Shown: in pieces, positions 10,732 to 22,300 of the stretch
How the letters are laid out: each line of letters begins with the position of its first letter
Numbering within the stretch: the stretch's first letter is position 1
Source: Rattus norvegicus
Lineage: Eukaryota > Chordata > Mammalia > Rodentia > Muridae
Direction: 5' to 3'
DNA length: 64,000 nt
NCBI RefSeq assembly: GCF_036323735.1
Contig: NC_086032.1
Span: 51,453,335-51,517,334, forward strand
Notes under the pieces: model-generated
Database searches by the model: none
What the model was told of the DNA's origin: nothing
The model's input: only the letters and a program-made list of their open reading frames with translations
Position numbers and translations under genes: made by a program

Positions 10732-13700
10732 ATGAATATAACGGGAAGCAATAATCACTATTCCTTAATATCTCTCAATATCAATGGCCTCAACTCCCCA
10801 ATAAAAAGACATAGATTAACAAACTGGATACGCAACGAGGACCCTGCATTCTGCTGCCTACAGGAAACACACCTCAGAGACAAAGAGAGACACTACCTCA
10901 GAGTGAAAGGCTGGAAAACAACTTTCCAAGCAAATGGTCAGAAGAAGCAAGCTGGAGTAGCCATTCTAATATCAAATAAAATCAACTTCCAAGTAAAAGT
11001 CATCAAAAAAGATAAGGAAGGACACTTCATATTCATCAAAGGAAAAATCCACCAAGATGAACTCTCAATCCTAAATATCTATGCCCCAAATACAAGGGCA
11101 CCTACATATGTAAAAGAAACCTTACTAAAGCTCAAAACACACATTGAACCTCACACAATAATAGTGGGAGAATTCAACACCCCACTCTCATCAATGGACA
11201 GATCATGGAAACAGAAATTAAACAGTGATGTAGACAGACTAAGAGAAGTCATGAGCCAAATGGACTTAAGGGATATTTATAGAACATTCTATCCTAAAGC
11301 AAAAGGATATACCTTCTTCTCAGCCCCTCATGGTACTTTCTCCAAAATTGACCATATAATTGGTCAAAAAACGGGCCTCAACAGGTACAGAAAGATAGAA
11401 ATAATCCCATGCGTGCTATCGGACCACCACGGCCTAAAACTGGTCTTCAATAACAATAAGGGAAGAATGCCCACATATACATGGAAATTGAACAATGCTC
11501 TACTCAATGATAACCTGGTCAAGGAAGAAATAAAGAAAGAAATTAAAAACTTTTTAGAATTTAATGAAAATGAAGATACAACATACTCAAACTTATGGGA
11601 CACAAGGAAAGCTGTGCTAAGAGGAAAACTCATAGCGCTGAGTGCCTGCAGAAAGAAACAGGAAAGAGCATATGTCAGCAGCTTGACAGCACACCTAAAA
11701 GCTCTAGAACAAAAAGAAGCAAATACACCCAGGAGGAGTAGAAGGCAGGACATAATCAAACTCAGAGCTGAAATCAACCAAGTAGAAACAAAAAGGACCA
11801 TAGAAAGAATCAACAGAACCAAAAGTTGGTTCTTTGAGAAAATCAACAAGATAGATAAACCCTTAGCCAGACTAACAAGAGGACACAGAGAGTGTGTCCA
11901 AATTAACAAAATCAGAAATGAAAAGGGAGACATAACTACAGATTCGGAGGAAATTCAAAAAATCATCAGATCTTAGTATAAAAACCTATATTCAACAAAA
12001 TTGGAAAATCTTCAGGAAATGGACAATTTCCTAGACAGATACCAGGTATCGAAGTTAAATCAGGAACAGATAAACCAGTTAAACAACCCCATAACTCCTA
12101 AGGAAATAGAAGCAATCATTAAAGGTCTCCCAACCAAAAAGAGCCCAGGTCCAGACGGGTTTAGTGCAGAATTCTATTAAACCTTCATAGAAGACCTCAT
12201 ACCAATATTATCCAAACTATTCCACAAAATTGAAACAGATGGAGCCCTACCGAATTCCTTCTACGAAGCCACAATTACTCTTATACCTAAACCACACAAA
12301 GACACAACAAAGAAAGAGAACTTCAGACCAATTTCCCTTATGAATATCGACGCAAAAATACTCAATAAAATTCTGGCAAACCGAATTCAAGAGCACATCA
12401 AAACAATCATCCACCATGATCAAGTAGGCTTCATCCCAGGCATGCAGGGATGGTTTAATATACGGAAAACCATCAACGTGATCCATTATATAAACAAACT
12501 GAAAGAACAGAACCACATGATCATTTCATTAGATGCTGAGAAAGCATTTGACAAAATTCAACACCCCTTCATGATAAAAGTCCTGGAAAGAATAGGAATT
12601 CAAGGCCCATACCTAAACATAGTAAAAGCCATATACAGCAAACCAGTTGCTAACATTAAACTAAATGGAGAGAAACTTGAAGCAATCCCACTAAAATCAG
12701 GGATTAGACAAGGCTGCCCACTCTCTCCCTACTTATTCAATATAGTTCTTGAAGTTCTAGCCAGAGCAATCAGACAACAAAAGGAGATCAAAGGGATACA
12801 GATCGGAAAAGAAGAGGTCAAAATATCACTATTTGTAGATGACATGATAGTATATTTATGTGATCCCAAAAGATCCACCAGAGAACTACTAAAGCTGATA
12901 GACAACTTCAGCAAAGTGGCTGGGTATAAAATTAACTCAAATAAATCAGTTGCCTTCCTCTATACAAAAGAGAAACAAGCCGAGAAAGAAATTAGGGAAA
13001 CGACACCCTTCATAATAGACCCAAATAATATAAAGTACCTCGGTGTGACTTTAACCAAGCAAGTAAAAGATCTGTACAATAAGAACTTCAAGACACTGAG
13101 GAAAGAAATTGAAGAAGACCTCAGAAGATGGAAAGATCTCCCATGCTCATGGATTGGCAGGATTAATATAGTAAAAATGGCCATTTTACCAAAAGCAATC
13201 TACAGATTCAATGCAATCCCCATCAAAATACCAATCCAATTCTTCAAAGAGTTAGACAGAACAATTTGCAAATTCATCTGGAATAACAAAAAACCCAGGA
13301 TAGCTAAAGCTATCCTCAACAATAAAAGGACTTCAGGGGGAATCACTATCCCTGAACTCAAGCAGTATTACAGAGCAATAGTGATAAAAACTGCATGGTA
13401 TTGGTACAGAGACAGACAGATAGACCAATGGAATAGAATTGAAGACCCAGAAATGAACCCACACACCTATGGTCACTTGATTTTTGACAAAGGAGCCAAA
13501 ACCATCCAATGGAAAAAAGATAGCATTTTCAGCAAATGGTGCTGGTTCAACTGGAGGTCAACATGTAGAAGAATGCAGATCGATCCATGCTTATCACCCT
13601 GTACAAAGCTTAAGTCCAAGTGGATCAAGGACCTCCACATCAAACCAGACACACTCAAACTAATAGAAGAAAAACTAGGGAAGCATCTGGAACACATGGG

Positions 13701-14558
13701 CACTGGAAAAAATTTCCTGAACAAAACACCAATGGCTTATGCTCTAAGATCAAGAATCGACAAATGGGATCTCATAAAACTGCAAAGCTTCTGTAAGGCA
13801 AAGGACACTGTGGTTAGGACAAAACGGCAACCAACAGATTGGGAAAAGATCTTTACCAATCCTACAACAGATAGAGGCCTTATATCCAAAATATACAAAG
13901 AACTCAAGAAGTTAGACCGCAGGGAGTCAAATAACCCTATTAAAAATGGGGTTCAGAGCTAAACAAAGAATTCACAGCTGAGGAATGCCGAATGGCTGAG
14001 AAACACCTAAAGAAATGTTCAACATCTTTAGTCATAAGGGAAATGCAAATCAAAACAACCCTGAGATTTCACCTCACACCAGTGCGATTGGCTAAGATCA
14101 AAAACTCAGGTGACAGCAGATGCTGGCAAGGATGTGGAGAAAGAGGAACTCTCCTCCATTGTTGGTGGGATTGCAGACTGGTACAACCATTCTGGAAATC
14201 AGTCTGGAGGTTCCTCAGAAAATTGGACATTGAACTGCCTGAGGATCCAGCTATACCTCTCTTGGGCATATACCCAAAAGATGCCTCAACATATAAAAAA
14301 GACACGTGCTCCACTATGTTCATCGCAGCCTTATTTATAATAGCCAGAAAATGGAAAGAACCCAGATGCCCTTCAACAGAGGAATGGATACAGAAAATGT
14401 GGTACATCTACACAATGGAATATTACTCAGCTATCAAAAACAACGAGTTTATGAAATTCGTAGGCAAATGGTTGGAACTGGAAAATATCATCCTGACTGA
14501 GCTAACCCAATCACAGAAAGACATACATGGTATGCACTCATTGATAAATGGCTATTAG
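10732..14558 (+). pseudogene. L1 ORF2 (endonuclease/reverse transcriptase), broken, copy B
   Basis: Open from ATG 10732 to a TAG at 11974-11976 (codon 415), then TAA at 12178-12180 (codon 483), then open for 540 codons from 12340 in the same frame, until a 1-base slip in an A run at 13942-13946 shifts the frame. The last 188 residues, with the Cys-rich motif CWQGCGERGTLLHCWWDC, are readable at 13992-14558. The endonuclease domain spans about residues 1-240; its GDFN motif reads GEFN (Asp to Glu at codon 147, 11170-11172), while SDHH is kept. The polymerase motif FADD reads FVDD at 12832-12843, with both aspartates kept. The lesions are few, fitting a young but dead copy. Confidence 0.95.
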
Positions 14559-15289
14559 CCCAAATGCTTGAATTACCCTAGATCCCTAGAACAAACGAAA
14601 CTCAAGACGGATGATCAAAATGTGAATGCTTCACTCCTTCTTTAAATGAGGAAAAAGAATACCCTTGGCTGGGAAGGGAGAGGCAAAGATTAAAACAGAG
14701 ACTGAAGGAACACCCATTCAGAGCCTGCCCCACATGTGGCCCATACATATACAGCCACCCAATTAGACAAGATGGATGAAGCAAAGAAGTGCAGACCGAC
14801 AGGAGCCGGATGTAGATCGCTCCTGAGAGACACAGCCAGAATACAGCAAATATAGAGGCGAATGCCAGCAGTAAACCACTGAACTGAGGATAGGTCCCCT
14901 ATTGAAGGAATCAGAGAAAGAACTGGAAGAGCTTGAAGGGGCTCGAGACCCCATATGTACAACAATGCCAAGCAACCAGAGCTTCCAGGGACTAAGCCAC
15001 TACCTAAAAACTATACATGGACTGACCCTGGACTCTGACCCCATAGGTAGCAATGAATATCCTAGTAAGAGCACCAGTGGTAGGGGAAACCCTGGGTCCT
15101 GCTAAGACTGAACCCCCAGTGAACTAGTCTATGGGGGGAGGGCGGCAATGGGGGGAGGGTTGGGAGGGGAACACCCATAAGGAAGGGGAGGGGGGAGGGG
15201 GATGTTTGCCCGGAAACCGGGAAAGGGAATAACACTCGAAATGTATATAAGAAATACTCAAGTTAATAAAAAAATAAAAATAAAAAAAA
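14559..15289 (+). other. L1 3'UTR and A-rich tail, copy B
   Basis: Noncoding tail region with the polypurine tract at about 15131-15207 (long G runs broken by A and C) and the AGTTAATAAA end near 15261, followed by an A-rich tail to 15289. In rat L1 this tract is known to adopt G-quadruplex structures in vitro; its role is unsettled. Confidence 0.85.
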
Positions 15290-15304
15290 TAAATAGTTGA
15301 AATC
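15290..15304. repeat. Right target-site duplication of L1 copy B
   Basis: Exact second copy of TAAATAGTTGAAATC after the A-rich tail. Confidence 0.93.
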
Positions 15305-15490
15305 ATGTGTCTTATCACTAATATGACCTTTTTCACCCCTATGAATCTTACCTTACTCAAGGTACACTATAGACTGTTAATACGGAATGTTTGATTAATG
15401 TGTCTCACTTTCTGACTCAAGAAAATAAAGATTTTAATCCAAAGACTATGTATAGATGCAAGAAAGATTATCACTTTCAAAAATTGTTTG

Positions 15491-15544
<54 letters not shown>

Positions 15545-15885
15545 ATTTCTGAAAGCACTCACATCTATTCACTAAACCATTCTACCTTTTTGGAAATTAG
15601 AACATGTATAACTTGAATGATGATTTTTAAACTAACACTACTATATAAGTTTATTTCATATTTTGTTTTAAAAAAATCATAGAGGACATTCAAAACATGA
15701 ATATACAGAATAGATTTTGCTGGTTCAAACAAGCCTGATGTGAATAAGGTCATATCAGTGTTTAAAATCAGGTTTATGCTGTCCCTAATCAAACTTCATA
15801 TCAGTATGAATCCAGAAATTCTACTTTGTATATAATCAATTTCCAGATATCCTAGGAGATCATTATATGTTTAGTACACCAAAGA
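15305..15885. other. AT-rich flank with GT microsatellite
   Basis: Apart from the GT repeat nothing is recognised; several short frames are uninformative. Confidence 0.5.
15494..15541. repeat. (GT)n microsatellite
   Basis: About 24 uninterrupted GT units. Confidence 0.97.
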
Positions 15886-16012
15886 AAGATATTCCATGAC
15901 AAAACCAAATTTACACAATATCTTTCCACAATTCCAGCCCTAAAAAGAATAATATGGAAAACTCCAACACAAGGAAGAGAAACTGCACCCTGGGAAAAGC
16001 AACGAAGTAATC
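15886..16012 (+). pseudogene. L1 ORF1 C-terminal remnant, copy C
   Basis: About 125 bases match the last ORF1 codons (from the GETKIFHDKTKF region on) with several small indels, ending at the usual position before the ORF1-ORF2 spacer. Not coding. Confidence 0.75.
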
Positions 16013-16256
16013 TAATTTCAACTAACCTAAAAGAAGATAACCACACAAACATAATTCAATGTCTAACAACAGAAATAACAGGAAACAAAAATCATTGACC
16101 CCTAATATTGAAACAAAAATACTCAATAAAATTCTCACAAACAGAATCCAAGAAACATCAAAATGATGAACAAGTAGACTTCATCTCAGTGATGGAGGGA
16201 TGGTTCAATATACGGAAATCCATCAATGTAATCCATTATAAACAAGCTCAATAAAA

Positions 16257-16269
16257 CGCACACACACAC

Positions 16270-16302
<33 letters not shown>
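16257..16302. repeat. (CA)n microsatellite inside copy C
   Basis: CA repeat with two CG-containing interruptions, lying where other copies have ORF2 codons for the Lys/Gln-rich segment just before IISLDAEKAF. Confidence 0.95.
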
Positions 16303-16305
<3 letters not shown>

Positions 16306-16797
16306 CCATCACTTTAGATGCTGAGAAAGCATTTGACAAAATTAAACAAACTTTCATGATAAAAGTCCTAGAAAAATGAGGATTCAAGGCCCTTACCTAA
16401 ATATAGTAAAAGCCATATACAGGAAACCAGTAGCCAACATCAAACTAAATGGAGAGAAACTTGAAGTAAATCCCCCTAAAATCAGGGACTAGACAAGGCT
16501 GCCTACTCTCTCCCTACCTATTCAGTATAGTACTGCAGGTTCTAGCCAGAGCAATCAGACAACAAAAGGAGGTCAAAGGGATACAAGTTGGAAAGGAAGA
16601 AGTCAAATTATCACTATTTGCAGATGATATGATAGTATACTTCACTGACACCAAACTTCCATCAGAAAACTACTAAACCTGATAAAAAAACTTCAGGAAA
16701 GTAGCTGGATATAAAATTAACTAAAACAAGTCAGTAGCCTTCCTCTACTCAAAGAATAAACAGGCTGAGAAAGAAATTAGAGAAACGACACCCTTCA

Positions 16798-16860
16798 AAA
16801 TAATCACAATAATATAAAATAGCTCTAATAATATAAAATAATAATAATAATATATAATAA
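16798..16860. repeat. AAT/ATA-rich expansion inside copy C
   Basis: Imperfect AATAAT and ATAATA units where other copies read ACCCAAATAATATAAAGTAC; it appears to have grown from an AATAATATAA seed. Confidence 0.8.
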
Positions 16861-17462
16861 CCCTAACCATGTAAGTGAATGATCTGTATGAAAAGAACTT
16901 CAAGAAAGAAATTGAAGTACTCAGAAGATGGATGAATCTCCCATGCTCATGGATTGGCAGGATTAATATTGTAAAAATGACCATCTTGCCAAAAGAAATA
17001 TACAGATTCAATGTAATTCCCATTGAAATTCCAACTCAATTCTTCATAGAGTTAAAAAGAACGATTTGCAAATTCATTGGAAATTAAAAAAATTCCATGA
17101 GAGTGAAAACTCGCCTCAACAATAAAAGAATATCTGGGTGAGTACCAACCTTTCCTTCAAGCTGTATTACAGAGCAATGGTGATAAAAACTGTATGGCAT
17201 GGGTTCAAAGACAAGCAAGTAGATCAATGGAATACAATTAAAGACCCAGAAATAAACCCACACACCTATGGTCACTTAAGCTTTGACAAAGGAACTAAAA
17301 CCATCCATTGGAAAAAAGATAGCATTTACAACAAATGGTGCTGGTTCTACTGGATGTCAGCATGTAGAAGAATGCAAATCGATCCATTCTTATCACCCTC
17401 TACATAGCTCAGGTCCAAGTGGATCAAGGACCTCCACATCAAACCAGATACACTCAAACTAT

Positions 17463-17478
17463 AAGAAGAAATAGAGGG
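17463..17478. repeat. Left target-site duplication of L1 copy D
   Basis: AAGAAGAAATAGAGGG; 15 of 16 bases match 23853-23868. Confidence 0.85.
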
Positions 17479-18189
17479 GCCCACATTCCCTGCTCCCAAA
17501 CCTCTTGGGAAAGAGCTCACTACCCGGACATGTAGGCACTCCTGAGACTGCAGAGAGGTAGAGACCACCAATACTGCCAACCCCTGCCCACATCCCTGGC
17601 CCAAGAGGAAACTGTATAGGGCCTTTGGGAAAGAGAAGATAGGGGCACTCAAGCGGCAGGTCCCCAGTAGTCCAGACACCACCCTGATCTGAGGGGCCCG
17701 ATCAAAAACTCCCTACACCCAAATTCCAAGGGAGGGAGAGCTAAACTTTCAGAGGGGCAGAAACGCCTGGGAAGCCAGAAGAGACTACACTCTGCCCACA
17801 TTTCTGACTCCAGAGGAAAACACATAATGCAGTCTGGGACCCTGGTGCATGGGGGCCCCTGGAAAAGGCGGTGCAGGCCCTCCTGGTTGCTGCCTCATGG
17901 AGAGCTCAAAAGCAGCCCCCCAGGAGCCACTTCAGCCACAGGACTAAAGGTAAGGCCAACTTTTCTGCTCCAAGTGACCTGAATGGTGGACTCAGTACAC
18001 AAGCCCACAGGAACAGCTGAAGACCAGTAGACAGGAAAGACTACATGCCTGAAAGCATAACACACTGTTCCCATAACTGGCTGAAAGAAACCAGGAAAAC
18101 AGGTCTACAGCACTCCTGACACACAGGCCTACAGGACAATCTAGCCAATGTCAGAAATACCAGAACAAGGTAACACCAGAGACAACCTG
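17479..18189 (+). promoter_or_regulatory. L1 5'UTR, partial monomer, copy D
   Basis: GC-rich leader related to 8860-9598 of copy B (for example CCCCTGCCCACATCCCTGGC near 17580 matches 8984). It includes the TCCTGGTTGCTGCC block near 17880 and the ORF1 leader. Past promoter activity is inferred from the family only. Confidence 0.8.
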
Positions 18190-19263
18190 ATGGCGAGAGA
18201 CAAGCATAGGAAACCAAGCAACAGAAACCAAGACTACATGGCATCATCAGAACCCAATTCTCCCACCAAAGCAAACACTGAATAGCCAAACACACCACAA
18301 AAGCAAGATCAAGATTTAAAATCACATTTGATCATGATGATGGAGGACTTCAAGAAAGACATAAAGAACTCCCTTAGAAAAATGGAGGAAATAATAAAAA
18401 AACAAATAGAAGCCTAAAGAGAGGAATCACAAAAAATCCCTGAAAGAATTACAGGAAAACACAACTAAACAGGTGAAGGAATTAAAAATGGAAATAGAAG
18501 CAAGAAAGAGAGCACAAAGGGAGACAACCCTGGATAAAGAAAAGCAAAGGAAGAGACAAGGAGCTGTAGATACAAGCATCACCAACAGAATAGAAGAGAT
18601 AGAAGAGAGAATCGCAGAAGCAGAAGATTCCATAGAAATCATCGACACAAATGTCAAAGATAATTGTAAAATGGAAAAAGTCACTGGTCCAAAACATACA
18701 GGAAACCCAGGACTCAGTGAGAAGATCAAACATAAGGATAATAGGTATAGAACAGAGTGAAGACTCCCAGCCCAAAGGACCAGTAAATATCTTCAACAAA
18801 ATCATAGAAGAAAACTTCCCTAACCTAAAGAAAGAGATGCCCATAAACATATAAGAAGCCTACAGAACTCCAAATAAATAGGACCAGAAAAGAAACTACT
18901 TCCGTCACATAATAGTCATAACACCAAATGCACAAAACAAAGAAAGAATATTAAAAGCAGTAAGGGAAAAAGGTCAAGTAACATATAAAGGCAGACCTAT
19001 CAGAATCACACTGGAATTCTCACCAGAGACTATGAAAGCCAAAAGATCCTGGAAATATGTCATACAGACCCTAGGAGAACACAAATGCCAGCCCAGGTTA
19101 CTGTGTCCAGGAAAACTCTCAATTAGATGGAGAAAACAACATATTCCGTGACAAAACCAAATTTACACAATGCCTTTCTATAAATCTAGCCCTACAAAGG
19201 ATAATAAATGGCAAAGCCCAACATAAGGAGGCAAGCTTCACCCTAGAAAAAGCAAGAAACTAA
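18190..19263 (+). pseudogene. L1 ORF1 remnant, copy D
   Basis: ATG at 18190-18192 opens M-A-R-D-K as in functional copies, but stops appear within the first 50 codons (for example TAG in GAATAGCCAAAC near 18283) and frameshifts follow. Parts of the coiled coil and RRM-like domain remain readable at 18473-18760 and 18651-18854. Not functional. Confidence 0.85.
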
Positions 19264-19322
19264 ACGTCTTGGCAACAAAACAAAGAGAAGAAAAGCACAC
19301 AAACATAAGTTCACATCCAAAT

Positions 19323-22300
19323 ATGAATATAACAGGAAGCAACAATCACTATTCCTTAATATTTTTCAACATCAATGAACTCAACTCCCCAATAAAAAGA
19401 CATAGATTAATAAACTGGATACGCAATGAAGACCCTGCTTTCTGCTGCCTACAGGAAACACACCTCAGAGACAAAGATAGACAACTACCTCAGAGTGAAA
19501 GGCTGGAAAACAACGTTCCAAGGAAATGGTCTGAAGAAGCAAGCTGGATCAGCCATTCTATCATCGAATAAAATTGATTTTCCACCAAAAGTCATCAAAA
19601 AGATAAGGAAGGACACTTCATATTCATCAAAGGAAAAATCCACCAATTTGAACTCTCAATCCTAAATATCTATGCTCCAAATACAAGGGCACCTACATAC
19701 ATAAAAGAAATCTTACTAAGGCTGAAAGCACAAATTGAACCTCACACAATAATAGTAGGAGATTTCAACACCATACTGTCATCAATGGACAGATCATGGA
19801 AACAGAAACTAAACAGAGACATAGACAGACTAAGAGAAGTCATGAACCATATGGACTTAACAGATATTTATAGAACATTCTATCCTAAAACAAAGGATAT
19901 ACCTTCTTCAAACCACCTCATGGTACCTTCTCCAAAACTGACCATATAACTGACCATAAAACAGGTCACAATAGATACAGAAAGATAGAAATAATCCCAT
20001 GCGTCCTATCAGACCACCACGGGCTAAAGCTGGTCTTCAAAATCAATAAGGGAAGAACGCCCACATATACATGGAAATTGAACAATGTTCCACTCAATGA
20101 TAACCTGGTCAAAGAAGAAATAAAGAAAGAAATTAAAGACTTGCCAGAATTTAACGAAAATGAAGGTAAAACATACCCAAACTTATGGGACACAATGAAA
20201 GCCATGCTAAGAGAAAAACTCATAGCTCTGAGTGCCTGCAGAAAGTAACAGGAGAGAGTATGTATCAGCAGCTTGACAGCACACTTAAAAGCTCTAGAAC
20301 AAAAAGAAGCAAATATACCCAGGAGGAGTAGAAGGCAGGAAATTATCAAACTCAGAGCTGAAATCAACCAAGTAGAAACAAAAAGGACTATACAAAGAAT
20401 CAACAGGACCAAAATTTGGTTCTTTGAGAAAGTCAGCAAGATAGATAAACCCTTAGCCAGACTAATGAGAGGACACAGAGAATGTGTCCAAATTAACAAC
20501 ATACTACAAAATAAGTACAAAATAACTACATAACTACAAAATAAGAGGAAATTAAAAAATCATCAGATCCTACTACAAAAGCCTATATTCAACAAAACTT
20601 AAAAATCTGCAGTAAATGGACTATTTCCTAGACAGATACCAGGTATTGAGGTTAAATCAGGAACAATAAAACATTTAAACAACCCCATAAATCCTAAAGA
20701 AATAGAAGCAGTCATTAAAAGTCTCCCAACCAAAAAGTGACCAGGTCCAGATGGGTTCAGTGCAGAATTCTATCAGGCCTTCATAGAAGACCTCGTACCA
20801 ATACTATCCAAACTATTTCTCAAAATTGAAACCGATGGAGCGCTACCAAATTCCTTCCGTGAAGCCACAATTACTCTTATACCTAAACCACACAAAGACA
20901 CAACAAAGAAAGAGAACTTCAGACCAATTTCCCTTATCAATATTGACACATAAGTAATCAATAAAATTCTGGCAATCAGAATCCTAGAGCACATCAAAAC
21001 AATCATCCACCATGATCAAGTAGGCTTTATCCCAGATATGCAGGGATGGTTTAATATATGGAAAACCATCAACATAATACACTATATAAACAAACTGAAA
21101 GATAAAAACCACATGATCATTTCATTAGATGGTGAGAAAGCATTTGACAAAATTCAGCACCCCATCATGATAAAAGTCCTGGAAAGAATAGGAATTCAAT
21201 GCCCATACCTAAACATAGTAAAAGCCATATACAGCAAACCAGTAGCTAACATTAAACTAAATGGAGAGAAACTTGAATCAATCCCACTACAATCAGGGAC
21301 TAGACAAGGTTGCCCACTCTCTCCTACTTATTCAATATAGTACTTGATGTTCTAGCCAGAGCAATCAGACAACAAAAGGAGATCAACGGGATACAGATTG
21401 GAAAAGAAGAAATCAAAGTATCACTATTTGCAGATGATCTGATAATTTATTTAAGTGATCCCAAAAGTTCCACCAGAGAACTACTAAACCTGATAAACAC
21501 CATCAGCAAAGTGGCTGGGTATAAAATTAACTCAAATAAATCGGTAGCCTTCCTCAACACAAATGAGAAACAAACCGAGAAAGATATTAGGGAAACAGCA
21601 CCCTTCATAATAGTCCCAAATAATATAAAATATCTCGGTGTGACTTGAACCAAGCAAGTGAAAGGTCTGAATGATAAGAACTTCAAGCATCCGAAGAAAG
21701 AAATTGAAGAAGACCTCAGAAGATGCTAAGATCTCCCATGCTCATGGATTGGCAGGATTAATATAGTAAAAATGGCCATTTTACCAAAAGCGATATACAG
21801 ATTCAATACAATCCACATCAAAATACCAATCCAATTCTTCAGATAGTTAGAAAAATTTGCAAATTCATCTGGAATAACAAAAAACCCAGAATAGCTAAAA
21901 CTATCCTCAATAATAGAAGGACTTCTTGGGGAATCACTATCCCTGAATTCACGCAGTATTACAGTACAATAGTGATAAAAACTGCATGGTATTCGTACAG
22001 AGACGGATAGATAGACCAGTGCAATAGAATTGAAGATCCAGAAATGAACCCACACACGTATGGTCACTTGATTTTTGACAAAGTAGCCAAAACCATCCAA
22101 TTTAAAAAGGATAGCATTTTCACCAAATGGTGCTGGTTCAACTGGAGGTCAGCATGTAGAAGAATGCAGATCGATCCATGCTTATCACCCTGTACAATGC
22201 CTAAGTCCTAGTGGATCAAGGACCTCCACATCAAACCAGATACTCTCAAACTAATAAAAGAAAAAGGGAAGAAGCATCTTGAACACATGGCACTGGAGAA

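Larger units (their letters stand above)
8701..15289 (+). mobile_element. Full-length L1 copy B (LINE-1, rat type)
   Basis: Complete element of about 6.6 kb: GC-rich 5'UTR with a repeated monomer segment, ORF1, a 59-base spacer, ORF2, a 3'UTR with polypurine tract, and an A-rich tail. A perfect 15-bp target-site duplication flanks it, and ORF1 is open over 341 codons, so the insertion is recent compared with copies C, D and E. ORF2 is not intact: two nonsense codons and one frameshift, plus changes in catalytic motifs. It cannot supply its own ORF2p, though its RNA could in principle be mobilised in trans. Confidence 0.97.
16055..17462 (+). pseudogene. L1 ORF2 remnant, left half, copy C
   Basis: Starts at the decayed ORF2 start (GTCTAACAACAGAAATAACA). 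After about 50 bases it jumps across about 1.57 kb to the reverse transcriptase region. It keeps the TTTGCAGATGATATG polymerase motif near 16617 but contains a CA repeat (16257-16302), an AAT/ATA-rich expansion (about 16798-16860) and many stops. It is cut at 17462 by copy D. The 3' half continues at 23869. Confidence 0.85.

Noticed and set aside
11364..11933. Long minus-strand frame of 189 codons opposite ORF2, repeated near 19966 and 52189
   Set aside because: It is the antisense shadow of L1 ORF2, with Leu/Ser/Phe-rich composition from A-rich coding DNA.
15870..15886. Target-site duplication for copy C (ACACCA near 15878 and 25499)
   Set aside because: Only six bases and an uncertain left end, so it is not distinguishable from chance.
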